This document shows positions 63,737-64,000 of a stretch of 64,000 bases of DNA, in pieces. The DNA comes from Clostridiales bacterium. Its GTDB lineage: Bacteria > Bacillota > Clostridia > Christensenellales > Aristaeellaceae. The stretch's first letter is position 1. Each line of letters begins with the position of its first letter. The stretch is from NCBI GenBank assembly GCA_015056365.1, contig SVGM01000004.1:1-64000 (forward strand). Reading direction: 5' to 3'. The translations under genes were made by a program, and so were the position numbers. Below the pieces are notes generated by a model that worked only from the letters and a program-made list of their open reading frames with translations, was not told the DNA's origin and made no database searches.

Positions 63737-64000
63737 TGGCTTCATCATCCTCCGCATGCACCTGTTTGAGTACCGACGCAATATGGATGCCATACGCGAT
63801 ATTCTGATCCAGTTCGAAGAGCAATTCGGGCGCATAGCGAATGATCATGCTGTGCCCCAGTTCCCGGCGAATATAACCTGCCGCTTTTTTCAAAGCGTCC
63901 AGCATGGGCTTGCGGTTTTCTTCCTCCAGGATGCTGACGTAAATCTTCGCATAGCGGAGATCGCGCGTCACATCGGCACGGGTGATGCTGAACGTACCGC
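63714..64000 (-). CDS. rbfA: Ribosome-binding factor A, N terminus outside window
   Basis: The last 95 or so residues of RbfA, a 30S maturation factor. The reading frame stays open to the window edge. SITRADVTRDLRYAKIYVS and GYIRRELGHSMIIRYAPEL are typical, followed by an acidic end. The true start lies beyond 64000; GTG 63971 is internal. Confidence 0.93.
   Translation of the reverse strand, partial: GTFSITRADVTRDLRYAKIYVSILEEENRKPMLDALKKAAGYIRRELGHSMIIRYAPELLFELDQNIAYGIHIASVLKQVHAEDDEANEEEQES

Overview
The window reads as chromosomal DNA of a member of the Bacillota, class Clostridia. Several things point there: an IspH-ribosomal protein S1 fusion next to a cytidylate kinase-PlsC fusion; the gene series dacF-like, priA, def, fmt, rsmB, rlmN, prpC, prkC, rsgA, rpe; a SpoIID-like protein; an EcfA1/EcfA2/EcfT module; strong AGGAGG-type ribosome binding sites and SigA-type promoters with 17-base spacers. 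Coding DNA is moderately GC-rich. I see no phage, insertion sequence, integron, CRISPR array, rRNA or tRNA. Almost all of it is core genome, so the most unusual content lies in intergenic leaders and in odd domain architectures.

Layout. 0-2.7 kb: methionine ABC importer metN-metI-metQ behind a terminator that touches the metN ribosome binding site. 2.7-11.6 kb: a catalytically dead VanY-like membrane protein, a three-gene flavin oxidoreductase operon with DUF1667, a eukaryotic-type NADP isocitrate dehydrogenase, a small Xre-regulated membrane cassette, and a DUF1848/SGNH-hydrolase pair. 11.7-17.6 kb (+): flavodoxin, stand-alone riboflavin kinase, ecfA1-ecfA2-ecfT, truA, degV, udk. 17.6-28.3 kb (-): a cyclic-di-GMP protein of about 1,990 residues, a GltS-like carrier, a PlsC-zinc ribbon protein and a DEAD-box helicase with a long basic tail. 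28.3-40.4 kb (-): one long run joining cell-wall, translation and Ser/Thr kinase functions. 40.6-44.7 kb (+): an iron alcohol dehydrogenase, then a MutS2-like ATPase without Smr domain behind a long leader, then an acetyltransferase. 44.7-53.7 kb: a Cys/Pro-rich protein, a secreted metallo-beta-lactamase-fold protein, uppP, a VanW protein, rex, ispH-rpsA and cmk-plsC. 53.7-54.0 kb: a strong promoter, a structured RNA and a terminator, with no gene. 54.0-64 kb (-): nadR, spoIID-like, DUF3267, an M16 peptidase, pnp, rpsO, a RibF-like FAD synthetase, truB, nrnA and rbfA (cut by the window end).

Connections. Flavin supply is split: the riboflavin kinase is a separate gene at 12.3 kb, and the RibF homologue at 61 kb keeps only a convincing FAD synthetase half. 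Cell-envelope functions (DacF-like, UppP, VanW, dead VanY, PASTA kinase) recur throughout. Redox control is represented by Rex.

The two best candidates for undescribed biology are both RNA leaders. One is the roughly 207-base leader of the MutS2-like gene, with a consensus promoter, a four-codon ORF with a strong Shine-Dalgarno, mutually exclusive hairpins and a masked ribosome binding site. The other is a roughly 225-base structured RNA between nadR and cmk, with a consensus promoter, a long-range helix and an intrinsic terminator touching the cmk ribosome binding site.
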